In this document: positions 7,415 to 15,696 of the stretch, one piece after another
How positions within the stretch are numbered: the first letter of the stretch is position 1
How the letters are laid out: every line of letters starts with the position of its first letter
Origin: Bacteroidaceae bacterium
Lineage (GTDB): Bacteria; Bacteroidota; Bacteroidia; Bacteroidales; Bacteroidaceae
Assembly (NCBI GenBank): GCA_030843315.1
Contig: JAUUPT010000003.1
Location: forward strand, 1 to 64,000
DNA length: 64,000 nt
Direction of reading: 5' to 3'
Notes under the pieces: generated by a model
The model's input: the letters and a program-made list of their open reading frames with translations, nothing else
Databases searched by the model: none
Told to the model about the DNA's origin: nothing
Made by a program: the position numbers and the translations under genes

Positions 7415-10162
7415 ATGACGCCATTGAAAGCAAATACATTCATATCATTCATACTACTATTCGTCTTGCTTCTTCTTTCCAATGAGGCTGTTTCTCAGCG
7501 TCGCGGAAGGGGAACCACGCCTGCCAATACTCAACAGACAGACTCTCTGCAACCGGGGACGACGCTGCCGAATGACTCTTTGCAGCATGATACGGTAGCA
7601 GCACCTGCTCCTAAAAAGGAAGCATTGGATGCTCCCGTTGCTTATGAAGCCAATGACTCCATTGTATTTACACAAGCCGGTTATGCCCATCTCTACGGAC
7701 AAGGCAAGGTGACTTATCCCGGCGCTGACCTGGAGGCTGATGTCATTTCTATGGATATGGATAACAGTACCGTTTTTGCCCGTGGCGTGGCGGATTCTGT
7801 GGGTACGGTGAAAGGTCGCCCGGTCTTTAAAGACGGAGATACTTCCTATGAAACAGATACTATCCGCTATAACTTCAAGAGTAAGAGAGGTATTATCAGT
7901 AATGTGGTCAGCCAGCAGGGCGAAGGCTATGTGACCGGAAACAATGCGAAGAAAGGGAATAATGACGAGCTTTATATGCGAAGCGGGCGCTACACGACGT
8001 GCGACCATCATGAGCATCCTCACTTCTATATGCAGATGACCTATGCCAAAGTACGCCCCAAGAAGAATGTGGTGACAGGACCTGCTTATCTGGTGGTGGA
8101 AGATGTGCCGTTACCCTTGGCCGTTCCGTTTTTCTTCTTCCCATTCTCAAGCAGTTATCAATCAGGTTTCCTGATGCCTACCTATATGGACGACTCCAAC
8201 CGTGGTTTCGGTTTGACGGACGGCGGTTACTACTTTGCCATCAGCGATGAGATGGACTTGAAGTTGAGAGCAGATATCTTCACGAAAGGTTCGTGGGCGC
8301 TGAATGCAGAATCGAACTATATGAAGCGTTACAAGTATTCCGGTATGTTGCAGGCCAACTATCAGGTGACAAAGACAGGTGACAAGGGATTGCCGGACTA
8401 TACGGTAGCCAAGGACTTCAAGGTTGTGTGGTCGCACCGTCAGGACCCCAAAGCCAGTCCTAATTCTACTTTTTCTGCCAGTGTAAACTTTGCAACCAGT
8501 AGTTACGAGCGGACTAACATCGGTAACCTGTATAATGCGCAGGCCATGTCGCAGAATACCAAGACTTCCAGTGTCAGCTATTCACGCAACTTCCCCGACC
8601 AGCATCTGAGTATTGCTGCATCAAGTAACATTGCCCAGACGATGGCGGATTCCTCCATTGCTGTGACCTTGCCCGACTTGACGATTTCTTTGAGCACGAT
8701 TTTTCCTTTCAAACGGAAACATCCGGTAGGTGATGAGAAGTGGTATGAAAAGATATCCGTTCGCTATACAGGCCGTATGAAGAACAGCATCAAGACCAAG
8801 GATAATTTGTTGTTCAAATCCAGTTTGGTGAAAGATTGGCAGAATGGTATGCAGCACGATGTACCGATCAGTGCTACTTTTACATTGTTCAAGTACTTCA
8901 ACCTGACGCCGACGGTCAACTATACGGAACGTTGGTACACCCGCAAGATAAAGCAGGATTGGGATGTGCAGAACCAGGAAGTGGTGAATGATACTACTTA
9001 CGGTTTCCATCGTGTCTATAATTATAGTGCCAGTCTGGGTATCAATACCAAGGTTTATGGCATGTATAAGCCTATCTTCCTTCCTAAGAAAGAGATACAG
9101 ATTCGCCACGTCATTACGCCTTCGGTAAGTATCAGTGCTGCGCCGGACTTTACTACTCCAAACTATGGTTATAATGGCTCTTATATCAAAGAGATGAGCA
9201 ATGGAGTGCGTGATACGGTGAGCTATTCCTATTATGCCAATCAGGCGTTCAGTCCGCCAAGTGGAGGAAAACAAGGAACTATCTCGTTCAATATCTCCAA
9301 TAACCTGGAGATGAAGTATAAGGATAAGAATGACTCTATCCGTAAGGTGAGTCTGATTGACGACCTGAGTATGGGTATCAGCTATAATACTGCTGCCGAG
9401 GTTCGTCCATGGAGTGATTTGACTTTCAATCTTCGTATGAAGTTGAGCAAGAGCTATACCCTTAGTATGGCGTCTACCTTTGCCACCTATGCCTATGAGT
9501 TCGATAGTAGTGGAAATGTTGTGACGGGTAATCGCACGGAATGGTCTTATGGACGTTTCGGACGTTGGTCGGGCTATGGCACCTCTTTCAGTTGGACGGT
9601 GAATAATGATAGCTGGAAAAAGATAAGAGGTTTCTTTACCGGAGAGAAGGAAGAAGATAAAGATAAGGATAAGAACAAGGATGCTTCAAGCGAAGAGGAT
9701 AGTGACACTGAAGAGGGTAGTGACGACAGCGGTGTTCCTAAGAAGAAAGTGGAGAAGGCTACTGCCGATGCCGATGGGTATCAGGCATTCAAGATGCCTT
9801 GGTCTATAAACATCAGCACCGGTTTCAACATCACAGAGGATAGGACGAAGCCTATCAATAGAGAGAGCATGCGCTATCCGTATAAGTTCAGTTTGAACTC
9901 CCTTAATATTAACGGTAATATCAAGCTAACCAATAAATGGGCTGTCAGCTTCAATTCCGGTTATGACTTCAACGCGAAGGAGATTACGCAGACTGCTTTC
10001 AATATTACCCGCGACCTGCACTGTTTTACCATGACCGCTGCTCTTTCTCCTTTCGGGAGATATAAGTACTATAACTTCACCATCCGTGCTACTGCACAGA
10101 TTCTGCAAGACTTGAAGTGGGAGCAGAGAAGCCAGACGCAGACTAATATCCGGTGGTATTAA
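7415..10162 (+). CDS. LptD/OstA-like outer-membrane LPS assembly protein
   Basis: The 915-residue protein has a signal peptide (residues 1-28), a low-complexity Thr/Gln/Asp stretch, an OstA/LptA-like beta-jellyroll part (about 70-230: SIVFTQAGYAHLYGQGKVTYPGADLEAD) and a long C-terminal beta-barrel rich in alternating aromatic strands. It contains PLPLAVPFFFFPFSSSYQSGF, typical of LptD-like proteins of Bacteroidetes. LptD inserts lipopolysaccharide into the outer leaflet. An acidic/lysine loop at about 746-785 (KEEDKDKDKNKD) is probably extracellular or periplasmic. The upstream genes glycosylate lipid-linked sugars, so the cluster as a whole fits envelope lipid modification and export. Confidence 0.85.
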   Translation: MTPLKANTFISFILLFVLLLLSNEAVSQRRGRGTTPANTQQTDSLQPGTTLPNDSLQHDTVAAPAPKKEALDAPVAYEANDSIVFTQAGYAHLYGQGKVTYPGADLEADVISMDMDNSTVFARGVADSVGTVKGRPVFKDGDTSYETDTIRYNFKSKRGIISNVVSQQGEGYVTGNNAKKGNNDELYMRSGRYTTCDHHEHPHFYMQMTYAKVRPKKNVVTGPAYLVVEDVPLPLAVPFFFFPFSSSYQSGFLMPTYMDDSNRGFGLTDGGYYFAISDEMDLKLRADIFTKGSWALNAESNYMKRYKYSGMLQANYQVTKTGDKGLPDYTVAKDFKVVWSHRQDPKASPNSTFSASVNFATSSYERTNIGNLYNAQAMSQNTKTSSVSYSRNFPDQHLSIAASSNIAQTMADSSIAVTLPDLTISLSTIFPFKRKHPVGDEKWYEKISVRYTGRMKNSIKTKDNLLFKSSLVKDWQNGMQHDVPISATFTLFKYFNLTPTVNYTERWYTRKIKQDWDVQNQEVVNDTTYGFHRVYNYSASLGINTKVYGMYKPIFLPKKEIQIRHVITPSVSISAAPDFTTPNYGYNGSYIKEMSNGVRDTVSYSYYANQAFSPPSGGKQGTISFNISNNLEMKYKDKNDSIRKVSLIDDLSMGISYNTAAEVRPWSDLTFNLRMKLSKSYTLSMASTFATYAYEFDSSGNVVTGNRTEWSYGRFGRWSGYGTSFSWTVNNDSWKKIRGFFTGEKEEDKDKDKNKDASSEEDSDTEEGSDDSGVPKKKVEKATADADGYQAFKMPWSINISTGFNITEDRTKPINRESMRYPYKFSLNSLNINGNIKLTNKWAVSFNSGYDFNAKEITQTAFNITRDLHCFTMTAALSPFGRYKYYNFTIRATAQILQDLKWEQRSQTQTNIRWY

Positions 10163-10202
10163 TAGAATGATAGAACGGTAAAGTGATAAAAAAGATAAAG
10201 TG

Positions 10203-10231
10203 ATAGAGTGGTAATGTTCTTACCACTCTAT
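10203..10231. terminator. Bidirectional hairpin between lptD-like gene and ung
   Basis: ATAGAGTGGTAA (10203-10214) and TTACCACTCTAT (10220-10231) form a perfect 12-bp stem followed on the plus strand by TTCTTTTTC. It overlaps the 3' end of ung and serves both convergent genes. Confidence 0.65.
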
Positions 10232-10882
10232 TTCTTTTTCTCCATGTTCTTTCAGATAATCATTTGTTTTGCTGAAATGCTTGTTGCCGAAGAAACCGTT
10301 ATAGGCTGAGAGGGGAGAAGGGTGTGCGGAAGTCAGCACTAAGTGCTTGTTACGGTCAATGAAAGCGCCTTTACGCTGTGCATAAGCTCCCCAAAGAATG
10401 AAAACAAGATGTTCTTTCTCCTCGGCAAGTACACGGATGGCTGCATCCGTAAACGTTTCCCAACCACGGTTCTGGTGAGAACCTGCCTGATGCGCGCGTA
10501 CGGTGAGTGTAGCGTTGAGTAGCAGTACGCCTTGTTCTGCCCAGCGAGTCAGGTTGCCGGTAGCAGGGGCATCTGTGCCGATATCATTCTTTATTTCCTT
10601 GAAAATATTGACTAAAGAAGGTGGGAATGGAACACCGTCATTCACAGAGAAGCAAAGTCCGTGTGCCTGTCCCGGGCCATGATAAGGGTCCTGACCGATA
10701 ATTACCACTTTTACTTTGTCGAAAGGGCAAAGGTTGAAAGCATTGAATATCAACTTTCCCGGGGGATATATGGCACATGTAGTGTATTCGTTTCGCACGA
10801 AGTCTGTCAATGTGCGAAAGTAATCTTTCTCAAACTCGGGTTGCAGATGTGCTTTCCAACTTTCTTCTATTTGAACATTCAT
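10220..10882 (-). CDS. ung: Uracil-DNA glycosylase (family 1)
   Basis: The 220-residue protein carries the family-1 motifs GQDPYHGPGQAHGLCFSV (63-80, catalytic D65), a uracil-binding segment LLLNATLTVR and the DNA-intercalation loop HPSPLSAYNG. It removes uracil from DNA as the first step of base excision repair. Length matches bacterial Ung. It lies 100 bp after asnA on the same strand, with a terminator hairpin between them, so it is probably expressed on its own. Confidence 0.96.
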   Translation of the reverse strand: MNVQIEESWKAHLQPEFEKDYFRTLTDFVRNEYTTCAIYPPGKLIFNAFNLCPFDKVKVVIIGQDPYHGPGQAHGLCFSVNDGVPFPPSLVNIFKEIKNDIGTDAPATGNLTRWAEQGVLLLNATLTVRAHQAGSHQNRGWETFTDAAIRVLAEEKEHLVFILWGAYAQRKGAFIDRNKHLVLTSAHPSPLSAYNGFFGNKHFSKTNDYLKEHGEKEIEW

Positions 10883-10927
10883 AATTGTTGGGTTAGTAGT
10901 TTCGGATGCTAAAGTACAAAATAAAAA

Positions 10928-10960
10928 ATAAAGTCCAACCTTTTGAAGGGTTGAACTTTA
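10928..10960 (-). terminator. Rho-independent terminator of asnA
   Basis: On the minus strand AAAGTTCAACCC, a short loop and GGTTGGACTTT form a hairpin followed by ATTTTTTATTTTG, just after the asnA stop. Confidence 0.65.
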
Positions 10961-10982
10961 ATATGAGTAGGGTTCGTATTTA

Positions 10983-12026
10983 TCAAATCAGATGGATGTC
11001 ATGCTCCTTGCATGCTTTGCGCATATCTTCCGGCCAGATGCTGGCTTGTATTTCGCCGATGTGGGCCTTGCGCAGGTAGAACATACACAAGCGTGACTGT
11101 CCGATACCACCACCGATAGAAAGCGGAAGTGTGTCGTCCATCAGACGTTTGTGGAAGTAAAGTTCCAGACGTTTCTCTTCACCTTCCTGTTTGAGCTGGC
11201 GTATCAAGGCCTCTTTATCTACACGGATACCCATGGACGAAAGCTCAATGCTGCGTTGCAATACATCGTCCCACAACAGCAGGTCGCCATTCAGTCCGGG
11301 CAGGCCGTTCAGTCCGGGAGTGGTGTAGTCATCGTAGTCCGGGGCGCGTCCGTCGTGTTTCTTCCCGTCACCCAGTTCGCAGCCAATACCGATGATGAAT
11401 ACAGCGCCATATTTCTTGCAGATGGCATGTTCACGGCATTTGGGTTCTAAGTTAGGGTAGAGCTGGCGTAGTTCTTCGGCATGGATGAAGTGCAGCTTCT
11501 GCGGGCAAGGCAGACATGGCTTGATTTCCGGATACATTTCATATACCATATATTCGGTGCGCACCATGGCGGCATAGATCCGGGTTACGATTTCTTTGAG
11601 GAATTCTACCGTGCGGTCTTTGGCAGTAATGACGCGTTCCCAGTCCCACTGGTCTACATAGAGAGAATGCAGGTTGCCCAGTTCCTCGTCGGCACGGATG
11701 GCGTTCATGTCTGTATAGATACCGTATCCCGGTTCTATGTGATATTCGGCAAGCGTCAAGCGTTTCCACTTGGCAAGGGAGTGCACTACTTCAGCTTGTG
11801 CATCGCCTAAATCTTTGATAGGGAAAGAAACGGCACGTTCCACCCCGTTGAGGTCATCGTTGATACCCATACCTTTCAAAACGAAAAGCGGAGCGGTGAC
11901 ACGTCGCAGGCGCAGTTCAGAAGAAAGGTTCAACTGAAAGAACTCTTTGATCTGTTTAATCCCTAATTCTGTCTGTTTTAAGTCCAATAAAGGTTTATAA
12001 CCTTCCGGTGTTATCAGGTAGCTCAT
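10983..12026 (-). CDS. asnA: Aspartate-ammonia ligase (asparagine synthetase A)
   Basis: The 347-residue protein matches AsnA over its full length, with the class-II aminoacyl-tRNA-synthetase-like fold. Recognisable segments are VTAPLFV, DDLNGVERAVSF, LHSLYVDQWDWE (about 140-151), the ATP-binding region GRAPDYDDY and the C-terminal SIGGGIGQSRLCMF. It makes asparagine from aspartate, ammonia and ATP. A -7 box (TATCTTTG on the minus strand, 12063-12070) lies about 40 bases upstream. Confidence 0.95.
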   Translation of the reverse strand: MSYLITPEGYKPLLDLKQTELGIKQIKEFFQLNLSSELRLRRVTAPLFVLKGMGINDDLNGVERAVSFPIKDLGDAQAEVVHSLAKWKRLTLAEYHIEPGYGIYTDMNAIRADEELGNLHSLYVDQWDWERVITAKDRTVEFLKEIVTRIYAAMVRTEYMVYEMYPEIKPCLPCPQKLHFIHAEELRQLYPNLEPKCREHAICKKYGAVFIIGIGCELGDGKKHDGRAPDYDDYTTPGLNGLPGLNGDLLLWDDVLQRSIELSSMGIRVDKEALIRQLKQEGEEKRLELYFHKRLMDDTLPLSIGGGIGQSRLCMFYLRKAHIGEIQASIWPEDMRKACKEHDIHLI

Positions 12027-12062
12027 AAGTTTATAGTATCTATCTTATATTAAATTGCATGG

Positions 12063-12070
12063 CAAAGATA
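12063..12070 (-). promoter_or_regulatory. -7 box for asnA
   Basis: The minus strand reads TATCTTTG, a perfect TAnnTTTG match, 37 bases before the asnA start. A clear -33 was not found. Confidence 0.45.
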
Positions 12071-12198
12071 TGAATAATATCAATACTTGCTTCTGTTTTA
12101 GACTGAAAAATAACAAATTGTTTGTTTATTCTCCTTTGATGGTCTCAAAATAATAGAAGGGAATACATAAACAATACGATAGAAAAAACGCTTGAACG

Positions 12199-12230
12199 TT
12201 AGGAATGTGATGAGATTTTTTATACTTTTG
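12199..12230 (+). promoter_or_regulatory. Promoter for tRNA-Arg
   Basis: TTAG at 12199-12202, a 20-base spacer and TACTTTTG at 12223-12230 lie 12 bases before the tRNA 5' end. Confidence 0.6.
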
Positions 12231-12242
12231 CATCCGCATTAA

Positions 12243-12315
12243 GGCTCCGTAGCTTAGTGAATAGAGCGTCAGATTCCGGTTCTGAAGGTCCTGGGTTTGA
12301 GTCCCAGCGGGGTCA
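12243..12315 (+). tRNA. tRNA-Arg (anticodon CCG)
   Basis: The sequence folds into a full cloverleaf. The acceptor stem is GGCTCCG with CGGGGTC (two G-U pairs), the D stem GCTT/GAGC, the anticodon stem TCAGA/TCTGA with loop TTCCGGT, and the T stem CTGGG/CCCAG with loop TTTGAGT. Anticodon CCG reads the arginine codon CGG. The discriminator base is A and the CCA end is not encoded. Confidence 0.95.
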
Positions 12316-12324
12316 CTAAATAGA

Positions 12325-12366
12325 GAAACTCCCTTTGCATGAATACTTTGCAAGGGGAGTTTTTCT
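12325..12366 (+). terminator. Terminator after tRNA-Arg
   Basis: AAACTCCCTTTGCA and TTGCAAGGGGAGTTT form a long stem with a short loop, followed by TTTTC. Confidence 0.7.
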
Positions 12367-12390
12367 ATATATGCTTGATCAGTTCAAAAT

Positions 12391-13143
12391 CTATGTTGTT
12401 TCGTTACTGTTTGTGGCGAGTGCTTCGCACAATTTCTCCCAGTTATCACACAGCGTCTGCATAGAGGGAAACAGCAGGTTGGCACCGGCATCCAGCAGCA
12501 CTTGTCCATCCAGCGGACCGGTATTGACGGCAACGGTAAAGATGCCTGCCGCTACTCCGGCCTGCACGCCGATAGGGGCATTCTCTACTACGATGGCTTC
12601 GTTGGCTTTGACGCCCGCCTTCTCCAATCCCATCAGATAAGGTTCGGGATGCGGTTTGCCATATTTCACGTCGAAAGCAGTTACCATGCGCTCGCGCTCG
12701 AACATGCCGGGGAAATTATGGGCAAGCCGATTCAGTAGTGAGTGCTGCCCCGAACCGGTGACTAATATAGGAGTAAGCCCTGCCGATTTTACCTTTTGCA
12801 ATACTTCCCAGGCACCGGGCATACGCTCCGGTTCCGGGTTCTTGCCAAACTCTGCACTTTTCTCGGCATAGATGTTTTCGATCATTTCGGGAGTGGCATC
12901 CTTGCCATATTGCCGTTGATAGACAAGATTAATCGTCGAGGCTCCCGTGCGACCTTCGTGCATATAGGCTTCTTCGCGGCTCAGGTGCAAGCCGTGGCGC
13001 TCCATCACCTTATGCCATGCATCGGCATGATAGGGCATGGAGTTGAACAAAACACCGTCCATGTCGAACAGTACAGCCTTCAAGTTGATAAAAGAATGCC
13101 CGCTACCTTGCAGATAGCGGGCAATAGATTCTTGTATTTTCAT
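12391..13143 (-). CDS. HAD-superfamily hydrolase, beta-phosphoglucomutase type
   Basis: The 250-residue protein has the HAD motif I DMDGVLFNS (D27 and D29), a helical cap domain, motif II VTGSGQ and motif III/IV at KPHPEPYL and VENAPIGVQAG. The ATG at 13143 was chosen because the reading frame upstream runs antisense-like through pgi. The gene starts 2 bp after the pgi stop, so the two are cotranscribed. It probably dephosphorylates a sugar phosphate or moves the phosphate. The substrate is not predictable. Confidence 0.85.
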   Translation of the reverse strand: MKIQESIARYLQGSGHSFINLKAVLFDMDGVLFNSMPYHADAWHKVMERHGLHLSREEAYMHEGRTGASTINLVYQRQYGKDATPEMIENIYAEKSAEFGKNPEPERMPGAWEVLQKVKSAGLTPILVTGSGQHSLLNRLAHNFPGMFERERMVTAFDVKYGKPHPEPYLMGLEKAGVKANEAIVVENAPIGVQAGVAAGIFTVAVNTGPLDGQVLLDAGANLLFPSMQTLCDNWEKLCEALATNSNETT

Positions 13144-13145
13144 GC

Positions 13146-14492
13146 TTACAGTCTTGCCTGGATAGCTTTGGATTCTTCTTCGTAACCCGGCTTGTTCAGC
13201 AATGCAAACATATTTTTCTTGTATGCCTCTACGCCCGGTTGGTTGAAAGGATTCACGCCCAGGATGTAACCGCTGATACCGCAAGCAATTTCAAAGAAAT
13301 ACAGCAGACCGCCGATACTTTCTTCGTTCAATGCGGGGATTACGATGCGCATGTTGGGTACACCGCCATCTACGTGGGCGAGTTGAGTTCCCAGTTCAGC
13401 CATCTTGTTCACTTCGTCCACGTGCTTGCCGGCGAGGAAGTTCAGACCGTCGAGGTTGGCTGCATCCGAAGGCACTTGCAGGGAGTGCTGTGTTTTTTCT
13501 ACAGAGATCACGGTTTCGTAGATGGTACGTTCGCCTTCCTGAATCCATTGTCCCATGGAATGCAGGTCGGTAGAGAAGTCTACGGCAGCAGGGAAGATAC
13601 CCTTGTTTTCCTTACCTTCCGATTCTCCGTAAAGCTGCTTCCACCATTCGCTTACGTAGTGCAGTTTGGGGTTGAAGTTCACGAGGATTTCAATCTTCTT
13701 GCCATTCTTGTAAAGCTCGTTGCGGGTAGCGGCATAGATAGCAGCCGGGTTCTCGGCAAACGGAACATCTTTTCCGCATGCTTTCTCCATAGCCACTGCA
13801 CCTGCCACCAGCTTCTCGATATCGAAACCGGCAATTGCGATAGGCAGCAGACCAACCGGAGTCAGTACAGAGAAGCGACCGCCCACATTGTCGGGGATGA
13901 TGAAAGACTTGTAGCCTTCGTTATCGGCAGTGATGCGGGCAGCACCCTTCTTGGCATCGGTGATGGCAACGATTACTTTCTTTGCCATATCCTTGCCGCG
14001 CTGGTCTTCGCATTGCTTTTTCAGCAGACGGAAAGCCAAAGCCGTTTCGGTAGTTGTTCCTGATTTGGAGATATTGATAACACCGAACTTCTTGTCTTTC
14101 AAGAATTCAGTGAGTTCGTACAGATAATCTTCACCGATGTTGTGTCCTGCATACAGAATGACCGGAGCGGTTTTCTTGTCCTGCAACCAGGTGAAGCTGT
14201 TTGACAATGCCTCGATTACCGCACGTGCGCCGAGGTAGCTTCCGCCGATGCCGGCAACGATTACCACTTCGCAGTTGTCACGCAGTACTTGTGCAGTAGC
14301 CTTCAGGTCAGCCAGATGTTCCTTGGTGATGGAAGAGGGGAGGTGCAACCAGCCTAAGAAATCGTTACCTTTGCCGGTACCATTCTCTAATGCTTCTTGT
14401 GCAGCCTTTACTTGGGCTTCGTAGGCGAAGACATTTTCTTTGGAAATGAATCCAAGAGTCTTTTCAATGTTCAAACTAATCATAATATTCAA
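13146..14492 (-). CDS. pgi: Glucose-6-phosphate isomerase
   Basis: The 448-residue protein has the two-SIS-domain pattern of bacterial Pgi, including GIGGSYLGARAVIEAL, ISKSGTTTETALAFR, GGRFSVLTPVG and the C-terminal NPFNQPGVEAYK. It interconverts glucose-6-phosphate and fructose-6-phosphate in glycolysis. Two starts are possible (14492 or ATG at 14483, MISLNIEKTLGF). A 35-bp inverted repeat separates it from gpsA upstream, while the HAD gene follows after 2 bp. Confidence 0.96.
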   Translation of the reverse strand: MNIMISLNIEKTLGFISKENVFAYEAQVKAAQEALENGTGKGNDFLGWLHLPSSITKEHLADLKATAQVLRDNCEVVIVAGIGGSYLGARAVIEALSNSFTWLQDKKTAPVILYAGHNIGEDYLYELTEFLKDKKFGVINISKSGTTTETALAFRLLKKQCEDQRGKDMAKKVIVAITDAKKGAARITADNEGYKSFIIPDNVGGRFSVLTPVGLLPIAIAGFDIEKLVAGAVAMEKACGKDVPFAENPAAIYAATRNELYKNGKKIEILVNFNPKLHYVSEWWKQLYGESEGKENKGIFPAAVDFSTDLHSMGQWIQEGERTIYETVISVEKTQHSLQVPSDAANLDGLNFLAGKHVDEVNKMAELGTQLAHVDGGVPNMRIVIPALNEESIGGLLYFFEIACGISGYILGVNPFNQPGVEAYKKNMFALLNKPGYEEESKAIQARL

Positions 14493-14503
14493 TGTTTTTA
14501 GTA

Positions 14504-14621
14504 GCCTCTCCCCCGACCCCTCCCCCGTAGGGAGGGGAGGCTTGAAGTTACTTCAGTTTATAATTATATTACAGTTCTATCCTTATTCCCCTCCCTACGG
14601 GGGAAGGGTTAGGGGAGAGGC
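14504..14621. repeat. 35-bp inverted repeat element between gpsA and pgi
   Basis: The arms at 14504-14538 and 14587-14621 match in 32 of 35 positions when one is reverse complemented; both contain the shorter palindrome-like CCTCCCTACGGGGG. A 48-bp AT-rich spacer separates them. The element fills nearly the whole gpsA-pgi gap. It may be a small mobile (MITE-like) repeat that acts as a hairpin in the mRNA. Confidence 0.7.
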
Positions 14622-14623
14622 CG

Positions 14624-15619
14624 CTATCTAAACGAGTCCGTCAGCAGCTTGATTTCAATCATCGGCGAGATGCGCTCGTACAAGATATTGTAAACGGCAT
14701 CCACTATCGGCATATTGACGTGGAAGTGCTTATTGATTTCCTTGATACATTTTGTTCCGTAATAGCCTTCGGCTATCATTTCCATTTCTATCTGCGCACT
14801 CTTCACGGAGTATCCCTTGCCAATCATCGTACCGAACGTACGGTTACGGCTGAAGTTGGAATATCCCGTCACCAGCAGGTCGCCTAAGTAAACAGAATCG
14901 CTCACGTTCCGGTTCAGCGGATGCACCGTTTGCAAGAAACGGTTCATTTCCTGTATGGCGTTGGACATCAGCACAGCCTGGAAGTTGTCGCCATACTTCA
15001 ATCCGCTGCAAATGCCGGCGGCAATGGCGTATACATTCTTCAATACCGAACTGTATTCAATACCCACAACGTCGTTGCTGACCGAAGTCTTGATGAACGA
15101 ACTTGCCAGCCGGCGGGCGATGGAACATGCCTTGTCGGTGTCGGGGCAAGCGATGGTTAAATAAGAAAGGCGTTCCAGGGCTACCTCCTCTGCATGGCAG
15201 GGGCCTGCCAGTACAGCGATGTTTTCAGCCGGTACGCCATATTCTTTAGTGAAGTACTCCGATACAATCAGGTTGTCGTCGGGCACAATACCTTTAATAG
15301 CTGTGATGATGCACTTGTCCTTAATCTTGGTCTTCAACTTCTTCAAGTGCGACTTCAGATAAGGAGAAGGGGTTACGAAGATGAGCGTATCAGACTCTTT
15401 CACCACATCGTTGATGTTGGAACTGAAGTTGATACGCTGCATATCAAACTTGACGCCCGTCAGGTAGGCAGGGTTGTGGCCCAGTCGTTTGAAGTCGGTA
15501 ATACGGTCGTCGCGCCGCATATACCAGTTTATCGACTCTGCTTGGGCGAGTACCATCTTTGCAATGGCTGTTGCCCAACTTCCTCCGCCCATGATGGCTA
15601 TCTTACCGGGTAGTTTCAT
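14624..15619 (-). CDS. gpsA: Glycerol-3-phosphate dehydrogenase [NAD(P)+]
   Basis: The 331-residue protein begins with a Rossmann motif (GKIAIMGGGSWATAIAK), then IFVTPSPYLKSHL, the substrate region AGPCHAEEVALE and the C-terminal catalytic part VLKNVYAIAAGICSGLKYGDN. It reduces dihydroxyacetone phosphate to sn-glycerol-3-phosphate for phospholipid synthesis. It lies downstream of lysS on the same strand with a 77-bp gap that contains inverted AT-rich repeats. Confidence 0.95.
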   Translation of the reverse strand: MKLPGKIAIMGGGSWATAIAKMVLAQAESINWYMRRDDRITDFKRLGHNPAYLTGVKFDMQRINFSSNINDVVKESDTLIFVTPSPYLKSHLKKLKTKIKDKCIITAIKGIVPDDNLIVSEYFTKEYGVPAENIAVLAGPCHAEEVALERLSYLTIACPDTDKACSIARRLASSFIKTSVSNDVVGIEYSSVLKNVYAIAAGICSGLKYGDNFQAVLMSNAIQEMNRFLQTVHPLNRNVSDSVYLGDLLVTGYSNFSRNRTFGTMIGKGYSVKSAQIEMEMIAEGYYGTKCIKEINKHFHVNMPIVDAVYNILYERISPMIEIKLLTDSFR

Positions 15620-15696
15620 ATTGAATTAATAATGAAAAGTGAAAAATGAAAAGTGAAAAGGTATATGTCTTCCTATCCCCTTCTCATTTTTCATTA

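Noticed and set aside
12126..12353. 75-codon minus-strand frame over tRNA-Arg
   Set aside because: It runs antisense across a confident tRNA and its terminator.
12391..13284. Longer 297-residue version of the HAD protein
   Set aside because: The extra 47 residues read within pgi in another frame and do not resemble HAD proteins; the ATG at 13143 fits the domain and the 2-bp gap.
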